64,000 nucleotides of DNA from Lasiosphaeris hirsuta (GCA_030549175.1 JAUKUA010000006.1:3038001-3102000); one strand, 5' to 3'; counted from the stretch's first letter, positions 10,354-23,957 are shown. Notes: a model not told the origin generated them from the letters alone. Program-made: numbers and translations.

Positions 10354-11409
10354 GCTACAAGGTGTCAGATCTGCGATCCTTCAGCCCCGGGCTGCCTTGC
10401 CGGATGCGGGCAAGGCCGTGAGATTTTGGATTAATGCCGGTCAGAATGCTTGGCCTCAGGGGGGCGCAGCCATCCTAGCACAGCAAAAACACAGCAGGCA
10501 TGGTGGACAACAGCACCGCCGTCCCCGTCGAGTCAAGGGCAGTCGCATTGGATAGTTCTATAGCATTGGCCAGCAGCCACTCTTGCTGACAGTCTGACCA
10601 ACGCGTCCCGGGCAAAGCGCCCTAGCTCAAAGGAACTGCCAAACAGACGATTGGCCCTCTTTGTGTGCTGTCAGCTCCAGCTCTGCCTGCTGTCTCATGC
10701 TGTCCGACACAACTCGCAGCTGCCACCCGTTATGTGTAACCTCCTCGAGAAGGGTAGACGCCAGCGCGAAATCGAAAGAAGAAAAAAAATCCAAGCATTG
10801 TCAGGCAGCAATATGAGGCGATGGGGGTGACAAACCCAAAGTTGTCAGAGCTCTATATCCCGAGTGGTCAGACGGGGGTGGCTCGACAACCGACGACTTG
10901 GGACGGTAGTCCACGCGAATGTGGGCTGCGTCTCGAAATAGCAGCGTCTTGGTAAGGCGATGTCGACCTCTTCGTGGCTAGCGCCGTCAACACAAAATTG
11001 ACCAACACGGGAAAACGAGATGAGTCCATTACTAAATCATGGAGCCTGCAATAGTCATCAGTAAATAAGAGACATTGGTTCACAATACTTGCCCAACTCA
11101 ATTCAATCCCGAACCAATACACATAGGTACATACATATACATACATAAACACAAAAGCGCAAACACATTTTGCCCTCCAAAGTCAACCCAAGGTAACCAA
11201 CCTAAAAAGATCCATTCCAGATCTCTTCCATTGATCTCGAGCTTAAGTGTTTATGTACTCATGTGCCCCTTTATCCCTTCTTGTAATGCAGTACGAACAC
11301 GTGTAGTACAATCCATACAATTAATCAGCCTCAACCTCGCTCCCAATCATACCCCCTCCCCCCCCCCCCCCCCCCCAAAATAAAATATTCAATTCATCCC
11401 CTATCCCGA
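10354..11409. other. Intergenic region between the GPI-protein gene and the SEC3 3' end
   Basis: No gene recognised. It holds short direct TACATA repeats (about 11125-11150) and a run of 19 C at 11358-11376, just beyond the SEC3 stop codon. Confidence 0.5.
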
Positions 11410-14400
11410 CTACCTTCCCCCCACATTCGAGAAGGCCGCCTTCACCTCCGCCCTCGGCCACTCGAACAACACATCTCCGCCATACACGTCCGTTGTGATG
11501 CCCCCGATGCGCATCTCCACGTCCCCGTAAAACTTCTCGCACTCCTTCAGCACCCTGTTCACTAGATTCTTCCCCGCCGCAATCGCCGCTACGCTATCCC
11601 CCTCGACGTCACCAAAGTGCTTCTCCACCCTCTTTCTCAACGTCTCCACGCCCTTGCGGACTTCACGCGCATCATACCCGCCGAGCACCTTGTTGAAGGT
11701 CGTCTTCGAGTTACTCGGCTGCGCGGCCACCGCCGCGGGGCTTTTGCCACCGGCGAGCTGCGCCTCGATATTCTCGAGGTACTCGAGAAGCTTGCCCAGG
11801 GGGCGGCGCATGACAGCGTTGAGGTACAAGCCCATGTGCTCGGCCATCTCCTGCTGGGCCTGGTCGCGCCAGTCGTCAAGGACCTCGAGACCGCGTGTGT
11901 TGTCGACCTCTTCGAGGTAATGATTCATATTCTCGATGAGGAGGATATGGAAGTTGAGCGCCTCCTTGTCTTCGGGGTCTGCTGAGTTGGCCCCCATGGC
12001 GGCAGCGGCAGCACCCCCGCCCGCGCCGACGGCTGGGTTTTCGCGTGCGATTACCTTGAGCGAGTCGAACATCGACTTGAGGATGCGGTCGTACTCGCGA
12101 TCCACCATGCGGCGTACGCCGAGCCCCGTGTCGACACCCGAGAGCATGTTCTCGACGGCCGTCGAGAACTGTGGGAAGATGCGGATAAAGTGAATGACAC
12201 CCTTGCGCTTCTTGATCTTGACCTTTGTCTCCTCGATGGCGCGCACCTGGTCGTCGACAAACTTCTTGAACTTGCCCTCGAGATTGCCATGCAGCTTTTG
12301 GAGCAGATTGTTGAGGAAATCCTGGTTGGATTGGCTCATATCTGCCATCTTCCGCTCCAGTGTTGCGAGAACACCCACACCTTGTCTTGAAAGCTGTTAG
12401 CAAACATCCCAATAGTGCCACCAAATTGCAAAACACTTACAGAGGATCCATATTGAGCACCCAATCCATCAGCTGCTGTAGGTTCTGTTCCAAAGACTGG
12501 AATATCACCTCCATCGCACGCGTTACTCTGCGCGCGAGCTCACGATCTGGCTCCATCAACCGATGCCGTTTCAGATCACCTGGCCTACGATCGCGTGGCC
12601 TCGACGCCGCAACGAGGTCGGGAAAGTCGGCCTGCTCAAGTGTCGTAGCGTGGAAGAAGTCGACGATAAAGTTCTGCTCCATCTCCACCAGCGGCAGCAA
12701 GTCATCCAACACGCCCGCAAACACCTCGTAGGGAAGTGCCCTGCCGTCCGGTGTCTTCTCTAGGTTCGTGCGACTTCCCTCACCCAGCGGTGACCGCAGA
12801 CTCCTCGCCAGCGTTTGGCTCCTCTTGACTGTCAGCTTCCGCGCCGTTGTCGCTAGACCCTCTTCTTTCTTCTCTTGCTGTGATGTAAATAGGAGCTCGG
12901 TCTCCTCGCCTGTCATCTTCCGCGCGTTCTTCTTCCACGCCTCCATGGCTTCCCTAAACTCAACCTTGTAGATCGGCTGGCTCTTATCTTGGTACACCTG
13001 CACCACGCGGTTCCAGTTATCGAGGTCGACATCCCTGGCGTAGAGAATAAGAGGGCTGTACATCCACAGCATCTCCCTCCCGGCTTCGTGGTTTCGGGCA
13101 TCAACCTTCTTTGAAAGTGCCCCGTCTAGCGCAGTCTTGGTCGCGCGGAATGACTCGCCAAATTGCCTCGCTAGGAACTCGACAAGCCGCCGCATGAAGA
13201 GTGAGCTTTCGGCCAGATACATCTCCTTCTTCTCCTGGACGATACGCATCTTGCCGTAGTCGCTGTCAAGTCCGAGAGACTGATCCACGCCCTCTTCCTC
13301 ACTCTTGCGGGGCTCGCCATTGCCCATGGCGGGATCGATCTTCATCATGGCCTTATATAGGGTCACAAGCGCGGCTTCGATCTCTTCAATACCAGCAGCG
13401 CTTTCTAACGGGGCCACCTTTAGCGCTTCAAGGTCTTGCTCGCTAATGTTGCACGTCTCGAGCAAGGACTCGAGCTCTTTCATCAAAAGCTTCTGGTTTG
13501 CCGCCTGGACTTGAAGACCTTGCCCTTGAGCTTCAATGTAGGCAATGTCATCCGAAAGAGTCTGCCAGAGGTTTAGCAAACGACACCCATAACACATCTA
13601 GGGAAAAACAACTCACAGACAACTCTACGCTGTACAGCGTGAGCAAATTATCGAGCTCATCACACTCATTAATTGCAAGGTCGATCCCCTTCTTGATCCC
13701 CTCTACCCTTTCATCCTCCTCCTGGAAGCGAGCGAGCCAGCCTCCGGCCTGCGCTTTGTTAAGCTCACGGTCGAGATCCGTCCTCATCTCCTCATAGTTG
13801 AGCGCCCGCATTTGCTCGCCTGGTACCCAGCCGAAGTAGTCCAGCCACTTGGCAAATTCAGTCGTCCGGTTATCCAGGAGCGACGGATCGATGCCGAGGG
13901 TTGACAGATACTTGGAATCATTTCCAGCGACAACCGACCGCGAGTCCTCTTCGGGCTCCGCAACATCTGCTTTCTTCTCCTTGAGAGAATTTTGGAGACT
14001 ATTGGGTCGACTGTTGGGATCCGACCCTGTGACCTTCACTTCGGGAATGGCAGCACTGGAGCCTCTGTCTGTGGCTTTGGGCGGCAGCTCAGGTACTGCG
14101 GAAACAGGGGGCTCTGCCGGCTTGTGAGATGACACCGGCCTTGGAGGCGCTGGTACTACACCAGTGATACCATCGGGTCCATCTATGCTCTTACTCTGGT
14201 TTTGCCGCAGCTTGTCAGCGGCACCACCGGGCCTCGGCTTGAATGCACTGACTGCTGATGCAGCTTTCCAGAACGCACCCGCGATCTCATTCCTCGACTT
14301 CTTAGATTTGATCATGGGTCCGAGGCCTGGGCGACTATCCTCTGGTTCAACAGGAGATTCTGTTGGAGTATCGAGAATAGGAGGCGGGGAAACGGTCGAA

Positions 14401-15705
14401 TTGATAGAGGCCGGTGTCCCAGCCGAAGGAGTCGGCACACCGCCTGGAACGTCTGCTTTGTTGACATCAATGGACGCCACGCTTGGCTCCACCAGCGGGG
14501 CCACTTCCTTTCGTCTATTCAGCGAATTATTGCGTGGCGACATTCGGTCGACGCTCCTGGGGGGGACCATGGGCTCTCTCCGCATTCCTGGGCTCATCAG
14601 CGGTGCCGGGACTAGGTCTTTGTCCGCCTGCTGCGGCCGGAGTGGGTCTATGGGGGGCCGTTTCCGCTCGGGTGGGCTTTCGTCTGTTGGCATCTGAGGG
14701 GGTTCGGGTGTGGCATAGTTGGAGCCTCCATTGGCGCCATTTCTCGACCTGGGCCGCAAACTGCTTGTATCCTCGCTCCTCGCTGCTAGCGAGGTGGCCA
14801 CAGAATCCTGGCTTTGGTTATTCGATGCCAATCGCCGTAGAGAGGGTGGCTGATCCAGAGATCTCTGGCCTGACTCGACACTTTGCGAAGGCGAGGCCCT
14901 CCCATTGGGCGTCAAGACGTTACGAGTAGGAAGTCTATCGGGGTATGAAGACGCAGGTGTGGGCTGGGCACTCAGAGATCCGTTGTATCCAGATGCGATC
15001 GAAGCTGCTCCACTACTAGGGGCTGTGTCGAGAGGGGCCGGTCGAGGTGGAGGTCGATCTGGTGGTCTTCGGGATGCTTGCGCGCCACCCAACACTTGAT
15101 CGAGTTCACGCTGGTCAAAGCCCGTCAGAGTAGGTGTTCGCCCACCCGTATACTTGCCGTAGATCTTGATCAGACTCGCAATGAAGAACTTCTTCTCCTT
15201 GTCCGTCTGTGCCTGCCAGTAGTAAGGCTTGCCGAGTGTAATGACGAAACCAACGTCCCCAGCCCATTCCTGAAAGGTCGGGTTGGCAGTTGGGCTCGTA
15301 TACGATTCGATAGCCGAGAGGTCGTCCAAAAACCAGGTCTTTCCGATTGAAAATGTGCCGTTCGGGTTTTCCTTGGATTTGTGCATGCGCACGCGGCCAG
15401 ACTTTCGCACGGCGACGATGACCACGCGGGGCTTTTCGGATTGGGGGGTTCGCCCCTGGGGGGCGGCGGAGCGGTCGGGGAGCTTGCATACTCGGTGATT
15501 TTTATGTGCGTTATGTATGTTTCGAGGACTAGATTGTCGCGGGTGAAAAGCGTTAGCATTGATGGGCCAGGCATCTTCAGCGGAGATGGGGGGACTCACG
15601 GGAGCCGTCGTCATCCCGCTTGTTGAAGCAGCTCTCGATAATCCTCCTCTTTTCATCCTCGAATCGCTCAGCGCGGCTCAGCTCGCGGCCGTTGGTCATA
15701 GCCAT
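11410..15705 (-). CDS. sec3: Exocyst complex component Sec3 (one apparent frameshift)
   Basis: Sec3 marks exocytic sites and tethers secretory vesicles at the plasma membrane of hyphal tips. Exons on the minus strand: 15705-15600, 15528-13617, 13561-12441 and 12385-11410, with introns of 71, 55 and 55 nt; about 1371 residues if one base is restored. The N-terminal segment (LLETYITHIKITEYA, then RVVIVAVRKSGRVRMHK, then FSIGKTWFLDDLSAIESY) is the PH-like phosphoinositide/Rho-binding domain. A long Ser/Pro-rich linker follows, then a coiled-coil region (TLSDDIAYIEAQGQGLQVQ) and the helical Sec3 C-terminal domain. The splice sites all restore phase. The exception is a one-base shift near 15440-15480, where the sequence passes two six-G runs: both flanking frames match Sec3, no intron fits, and one extra base in the run 15458-15463 would join them. 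Confidence 0.9.
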
Positions 15706-16958
15706 GGCGGCCGCGGTGGGGCGCTCCAGGTGTCAATCGGAGGCAGTTCATCAATGGATGGCGGCCTGGTGCGAATCGCAAAGATACCCTGACATCTTTG
15801 GGTGAGTCTACTCTCGGTTCAATCGGCAATCGTCGATCGTGGGGATGTTCGCAATCGATCGTTAGTATTCGAATCGTATCCCGTAGGTGGATGGTCAGTC
15901 TAGGAGCTTCGCAAGTGCTTGCCCAACAGCGAGAATCGTAGGGCTGGGAGCTGGGTAGGCGCTGGGACGGGAGCGAGAGGTCGGGGTCAGGTGCTGTATC
16001 AGTGTGGAGAACGAAATGGTGGTGAGGCTTGCTTCTCCCTGCGGACGACAATTCGAGAAACCTGGCTCGCTGCCCAGCCGGACCAGCCTGAGCTGGGGGC
16101 GACAGGAGTGCGGCCCGTGCGGTTACAATGTGGCTTGTTTCTACCTCTGCGGCATGTCCCGCGCATCCGCTCTGCTCCCCTCAACAACATTTGAAGGTTG
16201 AAGATGAAGTGAAAGACCAAATTGAAAGTACGTGTCAGATTCAGGAAGCTGATATTACATATTCAATAAATCGATTTGCTGTCCAAAGATGCGATTCGCT
16301 GCCTGTCCCGAGTTTCGGAGGGAATCCTTCTCGTACCTAACAATGGGCAGCTGAAGCCGGATTGTCCATTTATCACTTTGCTAGCGCATGCAGCGAGCGA
16401 CCAATTCCTGGTTCGATTGACTCCGGGTGAAGTGCTTCGAGCTTTCTCCCGGCTTTCTCGAAGCTCTCCAAATTGGAGCCTCAGTTCAACTACTCGTGTT
16501 CATCGCAGAATTGAGTAAGTGGGGACGTAGGTATGGAGGCTCTAGTCTTGTCGACGCTTGGTGATGACGCATCAGCCAAACCTCACATGTGTTTCATACC
16601 ATTCAACACTGTTGTGTGGGATTCCAATGCTCGACCGCCACTGCGTATGCACTGACGATCCCGTCTATGCAATTATTTGTTTCGCTTCCAGCCTCCCGGA
16701 CTTGACATGGACTTTGCAGCAGAAACCACTCAACTCGAATAAAGGCATCAATAAAATGCACGATTCAACAACACAATAGGTATCCACCCCATAGTCATGA
16801 CTCCAACGCCAGGCTATCCAGCCGCCCCCGTCATACCATAACATCGTTCAACCCATTGTATCGCCCGCCAATGCCAACGCCTCCTAACCCAACATAGAGT
16901 CACTAACATAATCCAACCCTACTAGCCAGCGAGAATCAAACAGCCCCTAAACATACAT
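15706..16958. other. SEC3 promoter and NDC80 3' region
   Basis: Intergenic DNA between two minus-strand genes. Open frames are short and without recognised motifs. Nothing else seen. Confidence 0.5.
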
Positions 16959-19302
16959 TTACATGGCCACGGCATGGGTATCATCCCTCATCTCATCACT
17001 CCCCAACTCCTTCTCCAACTCATCCGCTACAAAGGTCTCATACTCCTCGAGGTTCTTCTGGACGTGCATCTTGAACTTGATGACATCGTTCAGCATGCGC
17101 ATCGTCTCCGTGTGGAGTTCCTCGCGAAGAGCATTGGCCTTGAGCGTCAACTGTTCATACCTAAGGTCGTCATGTAAGCTATAAGCACGCTGTGAGAATT
17201 CAGCAAATAGACTTACTCAATGTTGGTATTCATCTCGCGCTGCTCCATCAGCTGCACCGACTCGGTAAGCTGCGCCCTCATCTTGGCAAGCTCCTTCTCC
17301 ATCTTCTCGATTTGAGCGTCAGATGCCATTTTCTGAGTCGTTGTGACCTCCTTCGTCTTCTCGTACTCCTCCTCGGCAGCACGGACGCGGTGCTCAAGCG
17401 CCTCAACTTCGTTCCGCTTGTCCTCAATCGCTTCCTTGGCGCGGTCAAGCAGATCGTGATCCTCCATCATCATGTCCATAGCCACCTTTCTCCTCTCCGA
17501 GACGTCCTTTCTGAGGGCTAAGAAGCTGCTCTTGACTTGGCCGCGGAGATCCAAGTTGAGAATATGTGCAGGTTGGTAACCTGTGACAGGATCGGCCAGC
17601 AACCGCTCGTTTTCGGCAGCGCCGCTACCGTACGACCCCTGGAGCTGCGAGGATGTGAAGTTGGGACCCTCGTTCACGGTTACCTGAAGCTCCATGTTTT
17701 TACCCTTGGCGTTCACCGCCGTCGAAGGAATGAGGCCAATTTGGTAGGCTACTGTGTTGTACCGGTCAACCATGCGTTCGAGTTCGTCAAGCCTCTGGCT
17801 GGCTTCGATTTCCTTGTCTGCTACCTTCTTCTTGACGTCTTCGAGCCGTTGAGCAGCTGATTCGATACTCTTTTGAAGACGCTCGCGTTCTGAAGTCATA
17901 CGATCGATATCCTGCATGTTGATACCTTGGTCGTCGACTGCATCCTTTAGACGCCGGCGCTCGTCCTCGGCCTCCTTGAGCTCTGCCTGTAGTTTCTCAA
18001 GCTCCTCTTGCAAAACCTGGATGCGGTTCTCGTACTTTTCGGACCGCTGCATGGCGAGAGTGTTGTACTCCTCGAACTTGGCCCTGTCCTCTTCCATAAT
18101 TTTGAAGTGATTGTCGAGCACAGCAGGATCAGGGGTAGCCTTTTCGAGATCCTCAATCTCCTTGAGAAGCCTTGCGTTTTCGCCCTCCAAGATCTCTAGC
18201 TCTTGGATGTATCGAGAGTTGGATCGCTCAAAGGCCTTCGCCATCCCCTGGACGTGCGGTACCAAAGCTCTTTCAACGTCCTCGTCCCCAGCCTCGTCGT
18301 CCATATTGAGCCAGTCCTGGTACGCGCTCGTGAGGAAGTCATAGATGATGTGGTCACCTCCAACTTCAACACCAGCTTCAATGCATGCGTCGTCGTAGTG
18401 ATTGCGTAGGTAACGTTCCAGCATCTGCGCCAACTGCATCATCCAATGCAATAGCCCCAAGAAAGTGCTCCAGTTCTGACCTCCGACTGCGGCAATCTGA
18501 CTCTTGGTAATGCTTTTCTCGTAGGGGTACCGCAGCTGCTTGAGCAGTGGGGGAACTTCCTGGTCGATGTTCTTTTGGAAGCGGTAGCTAGGGTCAATGC
18601 GATGGTACAACCATTGGAACATAAAGTTGAAATCCTTTTGCGTGGGCGACTTGGTGAAGTTCTCTGACAGCTTGTGGTTCATTTCCATCTCGAAATTGTT
18701 CTTAGCAAGGTACTCGAGAAGCTCCTGTCCAATGCGCATCTGGTACGAGCGGTCCTTTAGCGGGCGGGGGTCACGAGGTACGCCGGCGGCCTGGGGCGCC
18801 TGCTGGAAGAAACTCTGCTGGCCGCCCATGACACCAGCGGTCGAGGGGCGTGCGCGGTAGACGCTGCTGCGGCGCTCTCCGTCTCCCGATACAGAGGCGC
18901 TGCCAGGTGTGTAGGGTTTGCTGAGCGAGGTAGTGTTGTTGTTAATGTTGATGTTATGGACGGATGCGCGCTTCACGGACGAAAGGCCAATATCTGCCAA
19001 GTTTGCACCCGACGACGACCGCTGGAAGAGTGGCTGGCTCGGACGTGAGAGGGCGAGCGAGTGTCGCGACCCGGACATGGACCGCACATGATTTGCGCTG
19101 GTGCCGCTGGATCGCTTCATGGCGGACGGCGGCGCTGGGATGCCGGTGTTGAGGTTGAGGCCCCCGAGAGTCTGATGTCGAGCAGTCAGCACAATAAGGA
19201 AGAGAGCAGCTGTGCGCATTGCTGCGATTGTGCGCAGAGATTGGGCATGAATCGTACCTCCCTTGGCCTGCGAACGCTCCACAGGCCTGGCTCCTGCGAC
19301 AT
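16959..19302 (-). CDS. ndc80: Kinetochore protein Ndc80 (Hec1)
   Basis: Ndc80 links kinetochores to spindle microtubules in mitosis as part of the Ndc80-Nuf2-Spc24-Spc25 complex. Three exons on the minus strand: 19302-19258, 19171-17217 and 17160-16959 (introns 86 and 56 nt), 733 residues. It starts [15 protein letters not shown] and continues, across the first splice, into TLGGLN, as fungal Ndc80 does. The disordered basic N-terminal tail (to about 145) holds Ser/Arg-rich sites of the kind Aurora B uses. The calponin-homology microtubule-binding domain follows (about 155-260; [28 protein letters not shown]). From about 330 to the end it is coiled coil, interrupted near 495-560 by a non-heptad segment ([14 protein letters not shown]). 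The head-to-head gap to PEX14 (19303-19856) is 554 bp with no other gene seen. Confidence 0.95.
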
Positions 19303-19856
19303 TGTGGCAGACTAGCCTGTAGTTTTTCTTCCTCGTGTCTCGCGATTACGCTTTCTTGTCGATTACAACTAGGAGCTATCTTGCCGTAAAATCTATCGGC
19401 AAATATTTTGTGGAGGCGCCAAATCTTAATAAGTATGTTAGCTAGCAAAGAATCAGTACCTCCCAAGGATGAGTGTATGATATTTCCACTTTGACAGAGG
19501 GAGCCGCTGGTTGCTCAGGTAAACAAAGGTGCGAGGTGCGATTGGTGCCAGCGAATAAATCCAAAACATGGATAAAAGCGGGTCGGCTACGACCCTCCCC
19601 ACGTGACTCTTGGCAAGTGCTCAAATCCAGGGCCATGATGAAGGGCGCACAGACCGAATGACAGCGGCCAGCCAGCCGCTGGGGTTCGAACCTCGGCTTC
19701 GGTCCGGGGGCGCCATCTCAATTTCTGGAATCCCGTCATCAGCACCTGGCGCGTTTGCGCACATCACCGACCAGGCGCAACAATCCATCGATCCCGTGTT
19801 ATCTGTTCCTCTTTCGAGGGCAATGATAGCTGGAGATAGCTTCAGCAGTTTCTAGA

Positions 19857-21126
19857 ATGGCCATCCGCGAGGATCTGGTCGTTTCTGCGGCGCAGTGTAT
19901 GTCCACCTCTCGCTCCCAGCCACCCCTGAATGCCGTCACAGGTATCATCACTAACATCAAAGCCTTCAGTTCTCCAAGACCCCAGCGTCGCCGCTTCGCC
20001 GATCGAGAAGCGCATCGCATTTCTCCAAGCCAAGAACCTTACACAGGAAGAAGTCAGTGCCGCACTCGCCCGCGTCGGCCAGAAGACATCACCGGCGCCG
20101 TCATACGCATCGTCGACGGCTTCGTACCCCGTTGCGCAGCAGCAGCAACCACCACAACAACAACCACCTCAGCCATACTATGGACAACAATATCCCCAGC
20201 AGTACCCCCCCTATGCTTGGCAGCCACCACCGCAGGAAGTTCCGCGACGGGACTGGAGAGATTGGTTCATCATGGCCACCGTAGTCGGAGGTGTTTCATA
20301 CGGTCTGTTCAACTTGGGCAAGGTAAGAGTCCTCAGCTCCTCTCTATTAGGGTTCAAGAATTGACAAATAACAAAGCGCTATATCTACCCCCTTGTCGCC
20401 CCACCAACCCCCGACCGCCTGGAGCAGGACAAGAAGTCGATCGATGAGCAGTTCGAGCAAACCTTTACCCTTGTTGAGCAGCTGGCCAAGGACACGGAGG
20501 CATTGAAGGCGGCCGAGCAAGAGCGTACTGAGCGGCTCGATACGGCACTCGGGGAACTCGAATCAGTGCTCACGGAGCTCAAGTCGGCGAACCGGCGACG
20601 CGACGACGAGGCCCAGCGGGTTCGTGACGATGTCCTGGGACTCAAGGACGCGGTCCCGCGTGCTTTGAACAACCAGAAGGACCTGACCGACACACGTCTA
20701 CGGGAGGTTAACGCCGAACTTAAGAGCCTCAAGACGCTCATTACACAACGCATGAACCCTACGGCGACGTCGACCAGCGTCGGCAACTACCTACGCCCAT
20801 CGAGTGGGAATGCGACACCCGCGTCAGTACCTGCAGTATCTAGCAGCGCTGCGACGCCGATTGGGGGAAGTGAGATTACGGGCAATGTCAATGGCCACGG
20901 AAAGGCGGCCTCGGTGGAGGACGAGCCCAAGTTCCCCCAGTCTGCATCGTCAAGCATTGGCCGCAGCTCACCGTTCAGCAGCGGCATGTCGGGCGCGGCC
21001 AAGGCGTCGATTCCGGCGTGGCAGATGATGGCTGCGAAGGGTGCTAGCTCATCATCGACCGCTGTGACTAATGGCGCGGTGGATACTGGAAGCGGCGATG
21101 GGCAGGGAACATTTGCCAGCCCGTAA
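19857..21126 (+). CDS. pex14: Peroxisomal membrane docking protein Pex14
   Basis: Pex14 is the docking and pore component for the receptor Pex5 at the peroxisomal membrane. Three exons: 19857-19896, 19970-20322 and 20377-21126 (introns 73 and 54 nt), 380 residues. The N-terminal domain that binds Pex5 is clear: REDLVVSAAQFLQDPSV, then PIEKRIAFLQAKNLTQEEV with the family's conserved Phe/Leu-Gln-Asp-Pro pattern. A Gln/Pro/Tyr-rich linker follows, then a hydrophobic segment (about 112-130, WFIMATVVGGVSYGLFNLGK) that enters the membrane. A coiled coil (about 150-235) and a Ser/Thr/Gly-rich disordered tail complete it. The first intron splits a Phe codon, and the joined sequence fits the domain exactly. 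Confidence 0.93.
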
Positions 21127-22409
21127 GCCTGAAGCAAGGGAAGTACATTCACTGTAGAGTTAAGTTGCGGGACGTAGGGAAGCGCGGTAATAAGCGTGAG
21201 GGCTGGAAGGGCCTGGATTCATGCCCACAATATGTAACACTAGAGACATATCAGCACAGAGCTTGGAATTGGTAGGATAGGTTGGCCGGGAAAGGAGTGT
21301 TCCCGGTTCCCGCGGTGCATTAGGTTGGTCCGGTGTTGGTAGTCAGCATATCAAAACGAGAGTAATACAAGCAATCCGTATGCTAGCGATGACTAAGGCT
21401 AGAAGTAGTCCATCCGAAGTCATTGAAGATGCAAGAGGTCAAAGTAACATTCCCCGGCGGCTCTGCTCCTGTCGGTTTCTATCACCGAAGGCCGCATTGA
21501 GATAGTACAAATCAGGAGATCTTGGCAGTAATATGCAGACTACAAAGTGTAAAAGGGCAAAGAGCCGCACGTGTATCAGTCATTTCTGACAGCTCTGTGA
21601 CGTGAGGGGCTGCATGTCCGATGCGATATCCGTATTGCAACCACTGTAACGGGGACCCGCGACTTTCCCGAAATGCGATAAGCTTGCGAGGGCGGAACTT
21701 GGCATGATTCGAAATGACCCGACATAATTTTCCAGCCCTCGATATAGATTTTTCTTTCAACGGTCAATCAGAGCCCAAGGCGCACAAGCAGACGCCAACG
21801 CACATTTCTCTCACGAGAGCATGCACCAGCGCTGGGAAAGCGACCTGATGGAGAGTGCAGAGAACCTGCCCTAGCCTATTGTCTGCTCCCAGATTTGCCC
21901 CCCCCCCCTTTCCCCTCATCGTCCAATCTTGCCGAGGCATCACTTTCGGAGATTTGGGATGTGGTGGCCTCTCCCTCCAACAATGGCCAGTAAAAACCCA
22001 GGCTGGCACTAGCACTACCCTTCGACGTTCCGATAGGTTATGCTACGCTACCTGTGTCAGCCGTCAAGTGAGCAGGGAAAGGAGTCCAAGTCAACGGGGA
22101 TGAGGATGCCGGGGACTTGGGAAAGAAACAAGCCCTCCTGTGGGTGTGGATTTCTTTAACTCCGTCCCGCCAGGCCTGGAACTTTTTCTGCCGGGGTTCT
22201 CCCCAGTTCTTATGCTTCTTAAATACCCGAACTAGGACAACCTTGCGAACATGAGTCTTGGCAGCATTTGACATGAACCAAGAGTCCAGCATTCAGAATC
22301 TATCCAGCTCCATATTGACTCTTTCCAAGTGACTATCTATCTTATACATCCCACCGCCAAAGCCTTGCCTTGCCGAACTTTACTTTCTTCTTCTCCCCAG
22401 TCCAACAAG
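21127..22409. other. Intergenic region between PEX14 and the hydrolase gene
   Basis: No gene recognised. It would hold the PEX14 3' end and the hydrolase promoter. A C9-type run lies near 21899-21908. Confidence 0.5.
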
Positions 22410-23957
22410 ATGTCCTCCGAGCCGAAGACATACGAGGGTCTCAAGCAGCCTGTCGTCGACATAAATAAAGACAAGCTGGGCCTCATCCGCTCGCTGCTCC
22501 CCAAGATCCCACTCGTTGCCCGCGTGGCCCTCTTTCATATCCTAGGCCTATCAGAGCAGTCGCGGTATCTGGATCTGCGATCCGAGATCACCACCGCGGT
22601 GCTGCGCGCGTACTTGAGCCCATCCAAGCTCATCAGTATTTCGGCCTCACAACGGTTAACTATCCAGGATGTCGAGGTCAAGGGGAGAATCTGGGTGAGC
22701 CGATACAAGTGCCCGGCCCCCTCCGATCGTGGGATTCAAGACGCTGTTGCGAGCGCCATCGAAGGGCTACAGAGCCCCAAGGAGGATGGCAAGCCGGAGC
22801 TCAAGATGCCCAAAGTGGTCGGGGTGGAGGCCGAGTGGCAGGGCTACCGGGCCGGGGCCAGGCGCGAAACAAGACTGCCTGATATCTCAGAGAAGGAGAA
22901 GTACGATGAGATGATGAAGGAGGTGACGACACCGGCGACGATCCTCTACCTCCACGGCGGCGCCTTCTGGCTCATGGACCCGGCCACGCACCGGCCAACA
23001 ACCAAAACGCTGGCCAAGATGTGCGGGGGACGGTGCTACTCGGTCCGGTACCGCCTCGCGCCACAGCACGCCTTTCCGGCAGCGCTTATGGATGCCCTTG
23101 TCTCGTATCTAGGTCTCCTATATCCGCCCCCAGGGGCCTTCCACGACCCCATCCCCGCGGAGCACATTGTCTTTGCCGGCGACAGGTAAGTCCTCGCCCT
23201 ATCCACCCACACCTACACCCGCAATCCCAACTAACGCACCCGCAGCGCCGGCGGCAACCTCGCCCTCGCCCTCATCCAAACCCTCCTAGAATTCCACCGC
23301 CAAGGTGCCACGGTCCTCTGGCAAGGCGAGCAACGCTCCGTCCCCCTCCCGGCCGGCGCCGCCGTCAGCTCGCCCTGGATGGACATCACGCACAGCTCGC
23401 CGTCCTGCGAAACCAACGCCAGCCACGACTACCTACCACCGCTCACAACCCAGCTCGCTTTCGAGCCCACCCGCCCCCACTGCGCCGCCTGGCCCTCCAC
23501 CCCGCCGCGCACCATGATCTACGCCGAGGACGCCCTCGTCACGCACCCACTCGTTTCACTACTGCTGGCGCCCAGCTGGCACGGCGCGCCCCCGCTGTAC
23601 ATGTGTACCGGGCGCGAGCTGCTGGCAGACGAAGACAAGTTCACGGCGACGCGGTTCCACGAGGATGGGGTCCCCGTGGTGTACGAGGAGTACGAAGGGA
23701 TGCCGCATTGCTTCGCGCTGCTATTTGCGAATATGCCGGGCGGCAAGAGGTGTCTGGAAGGGTGGGCGGGGTTCGTGAGGCGGGTGGTGGACGGGGAGAA
23801 GGTGCAGAGTTCGTTTACCTTGATCAAAGCGAAGACGTTGGACGAGGTCGAGGTGGAACCCCAGGGTTTGAGGCCGTATGAGCAGCAGGAGATTCGGGAG
23901 AGGGTCGAGAGGAGGATGAGGTTGGGATGGTTGCCTGAGGGAGCTGCGAAGCTTTGA
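22410..23957 (+). CDS. Alpha/beta hydrolase, hormone-sensitive-lipase type
   Basis: Predicted carboxylic-ester hydrolase; substrate unknown. Two exons, 22410-23185 and 23246-23957 (60-nt intron with a CTAAC branch site), 495 residues. The oxyanion-hole motif HGGAFW lies at about 182-187. The nucleophile motif GDSAGG is created by the splice itself, with Ser259 encoded across the junction. Near the C-terminus an Asp in TGRELLADED and a His in MPHCFALLF complete the likely triad. The region before HGGAFW is long (about 180 residues) and includes an insertion of charged residues not needed for the fold. The ATG at 22410 follows a pyrimidine-rich leader; there is no signal peptide. It lies 467 bp upstream of a sterol-reductase-like gene on the same strand, so a lipid or sterol-ester role is possible but only inferred. 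Confidence 0.82.

Noticed and set aside
15457..15492. 36-nt GT-AG intron to explain the SEC3 frame break
   Set aside because: The length is a multiple of three, so it would not correct the frame, and it is shorter than any intron here.
19670..19710. GGTTCGAACCT, possible tRNA T arm
   Set aside because: A palindromic patch; no five-pair T stem and no cloverleaf on either strand.
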